A DNA stretch of 64,000 nucleotides. Origin: Candidatus Geothermarchaeum rappei (GTDB lineage: Archaea; Thermoproteota; Nitrososphaeria; Geothermarchaeales; JDFR-13). The notes under the pieces were generated by a model. The model saw nothing but the letters and a program-made list of their open reading frames with translations, had not been told where the DNA came from and searched no databases. The stretch spans positions 1,492,446 to 1,556,445 of the forward strand of contig MTMB02000001.1 of the NCBI GenBank assembly GCA_002011085.2, read 5' to 3'. How positions within the stretch are numbered: position 1 is the stretch's first letter; each line of letters opens with the position of its first letter. Shown here in pieces: positions 63,478-64,000 of this stretch. A program made the position numbers and the translations under genes.

Positions 63478-63790
63478 AGCGTATCTTTTTTGTTAAGAAG
63501 TCTTTCCAGGCATAGAAATATCCTTTTTCGAAGTCTGGTAAAAAGGGGTTCTCCAAGTTTCTTTTAACTATTTTTAGAATTTCTCTAGCCTCCTTTTTAT
63601 CTATCTCCTTAGGATTTATCGAGTATTTTTTTCTCCTTCTTTGCAGTATCCCTTTCATGCCATGAATATATCCTTTAATCACCTTCGTCTTCTTTATCTT
63701 CTCTATCTCACGATTCGCTGTTTCCATGTCTATTTTCCTATCTAGAATACCGTAAAATATCTCTCTCATTCTCTTCATTGATGAAGTCAT
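63470..63790 (-). CDS. Hypothetical basic helical protein
   Basis: I do not recognise this 106-aa protein. It is Lys/Arg-rich and helical, with two related phrases, KGYIHGMKGILQRR near 39-52 and KGYFYAWKDFLTKK near the end, which suggests an internal duplication. It overlaps the upstream gene by 4 nt, so they are cotranscribed. Confidence 0.6.
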   Translation of the reverse strand: MTSSMKRMREIFYGILDRKIDMETANREIEKIKKTKVIKGYIHGMKGILQRRRKKYSINPKEIDKKEAREILKIVKRNLENPFLPDFEKGYFYAWKDFLTKKIRSK

Positions 63791-63990
63791 ATGTCACTAA
63801 TCCCCTCCTCACTAATTTTGAATAACGCCGTTGGTTTTAAACCATAAGGATCAATAGCTCTGAAGAAATCTGTTTCCTTGGTTAAACTGATAAGTTTATT
63901 CACCATACTACTTTGAGCCAATCCTCCATATGGTTCATAGGCCTCTGCAAACACATCATGTAGAACTCCATATATTCTAACGGTTAACAC
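63787..63990 (-). CDS. Hypothetical protein, possibly continuing past the window
   Basis: An unrecognised protein of 67 aa if it starts at GTG 63990. The frame stays open to the window end, so the true start may lie further upstream and the gene may be partial here. It contains VRIYGVLHDVFAEAYEPYGGLAQSS and ends in ISEEGISDI. It overlaps the next gene by 4 nt. Confidence 0.5.
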   Translation of the reverse strand: MLTVRIYGVLHDVFAEAYEPYGGLAQSSMVNKLISLTKETDFFRAIDPYGLKPTALFKISEEGISDI

Positions 63991-64000
63991 GATAGGTATA

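Noticed and set aside
1-64000. Insertion sequences, integrases, prophage genes
   Set aside because: No transposase, integrase or terminal repeat pair was seen. All well-defined genes are chromosomal housekeeping or small conserved proteins.

Overview
This is chromosomal DNA of a thermophilic or hyperthermophilic archaeon. The information-processing genes are archaeal throughout: EgsA, GGGP synthase, Orc1/Cdc6, PolD, archaeal primase, GINS, TFS, Csl4, Nop10 and AglB. The genome is AT-rich, but the three tRNA genes have very GC-rich stems, which points to growth at high temperature (inference). Both PolD subunits and a full helicase-plus-nuclease Hef are present, and both are absent from typical Crenarchaeota. 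An Elf1-type elongation factor, known mainly from TACK/Asgard archaea, is also present. This combination suggests a PolD-bearing TACK-type lineage, for example Korarchaeota-like. The window has no rRNA to settle this.

Layout. 0-5.4 kb: proteasome beta subunit, G1P dehydrogenase, UPF0179, FKBP, NadM, an Hsp20-like protein and a PAC2 protein ending in a proteasome-gate HbYX-like motif. 5.4-18.8 kb: a large translation/transcription/replication block on the + strand (SRP54, Pus10-like, L21e, RpoF, DUF655; TrmJ-like, L10e, Dph2, Csl4, RpoL, TFS; PCNA, PriL, PriS, GINS; L44e, S27e, aIF2-alpha, Nop10), interrupted by a degenerate DRG-like pseudo-GTPase on the - strand. 18.8-25.1 kb: AglB, IleRS, a candidate structured RNA and two unknown genes. 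25.1-34.5 kb: PolD large subunit, GGGP synthase and Elf1 (all -), three small regulator-like genes, a replication origin, Orc1/Cdc6 (+) and PolD small subunit (-). 34.6-39.5 kb: intron-containing tRNA-Ser, a three-gene glycosyltransferase/membrane cluster and tRNA-Leu. 39.5-49.7 kb: a DNA-metabolism cluster (Hef, Tmk, XPD-like helicase, Clp1-like kinase, a RecA-like protein with degenerate P-loop, topoisomerase I). 49.8-53 kb: glycine cleavage T and H proteins and SHMT. 53-64 kb: tRNA-Gly, GPN GTPase, AcdB-like ATP-grasp, coiled-coil protein, DUF373, UppS, AIR-synthase-like protein, PurA, CBS/zinc-ribbon protein, NFACT/Rqc2 and a possible EMC6-like membrane protein.

The most notable region is 29.7-31.8 kb. 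The intergenic gap before cdc6 carries three ORB-type origin boxes, a dense array of TTCAC/GTGAA half-sites and an AT-rich stretch, so it is very probably a replication origin. Next to it are three small genes. Two encode winged-helix proteins, one of them membrane-anchored. The third is an unknown protein whose 5' end carries a perfect 22-bp palindrome. Together they look like an origin-linked regulatory module. Other points of interest are a Pus10 orthologue that has lost its catalytic region, a DRG-like protein that has lost its GTPase motifs, a TFS gene that seems to need a CTG start, a GC-rich 65-nt hairpin after ileS, and clustered GGCCGGCC sites. I found no transposon, integrase or CRISPR array.
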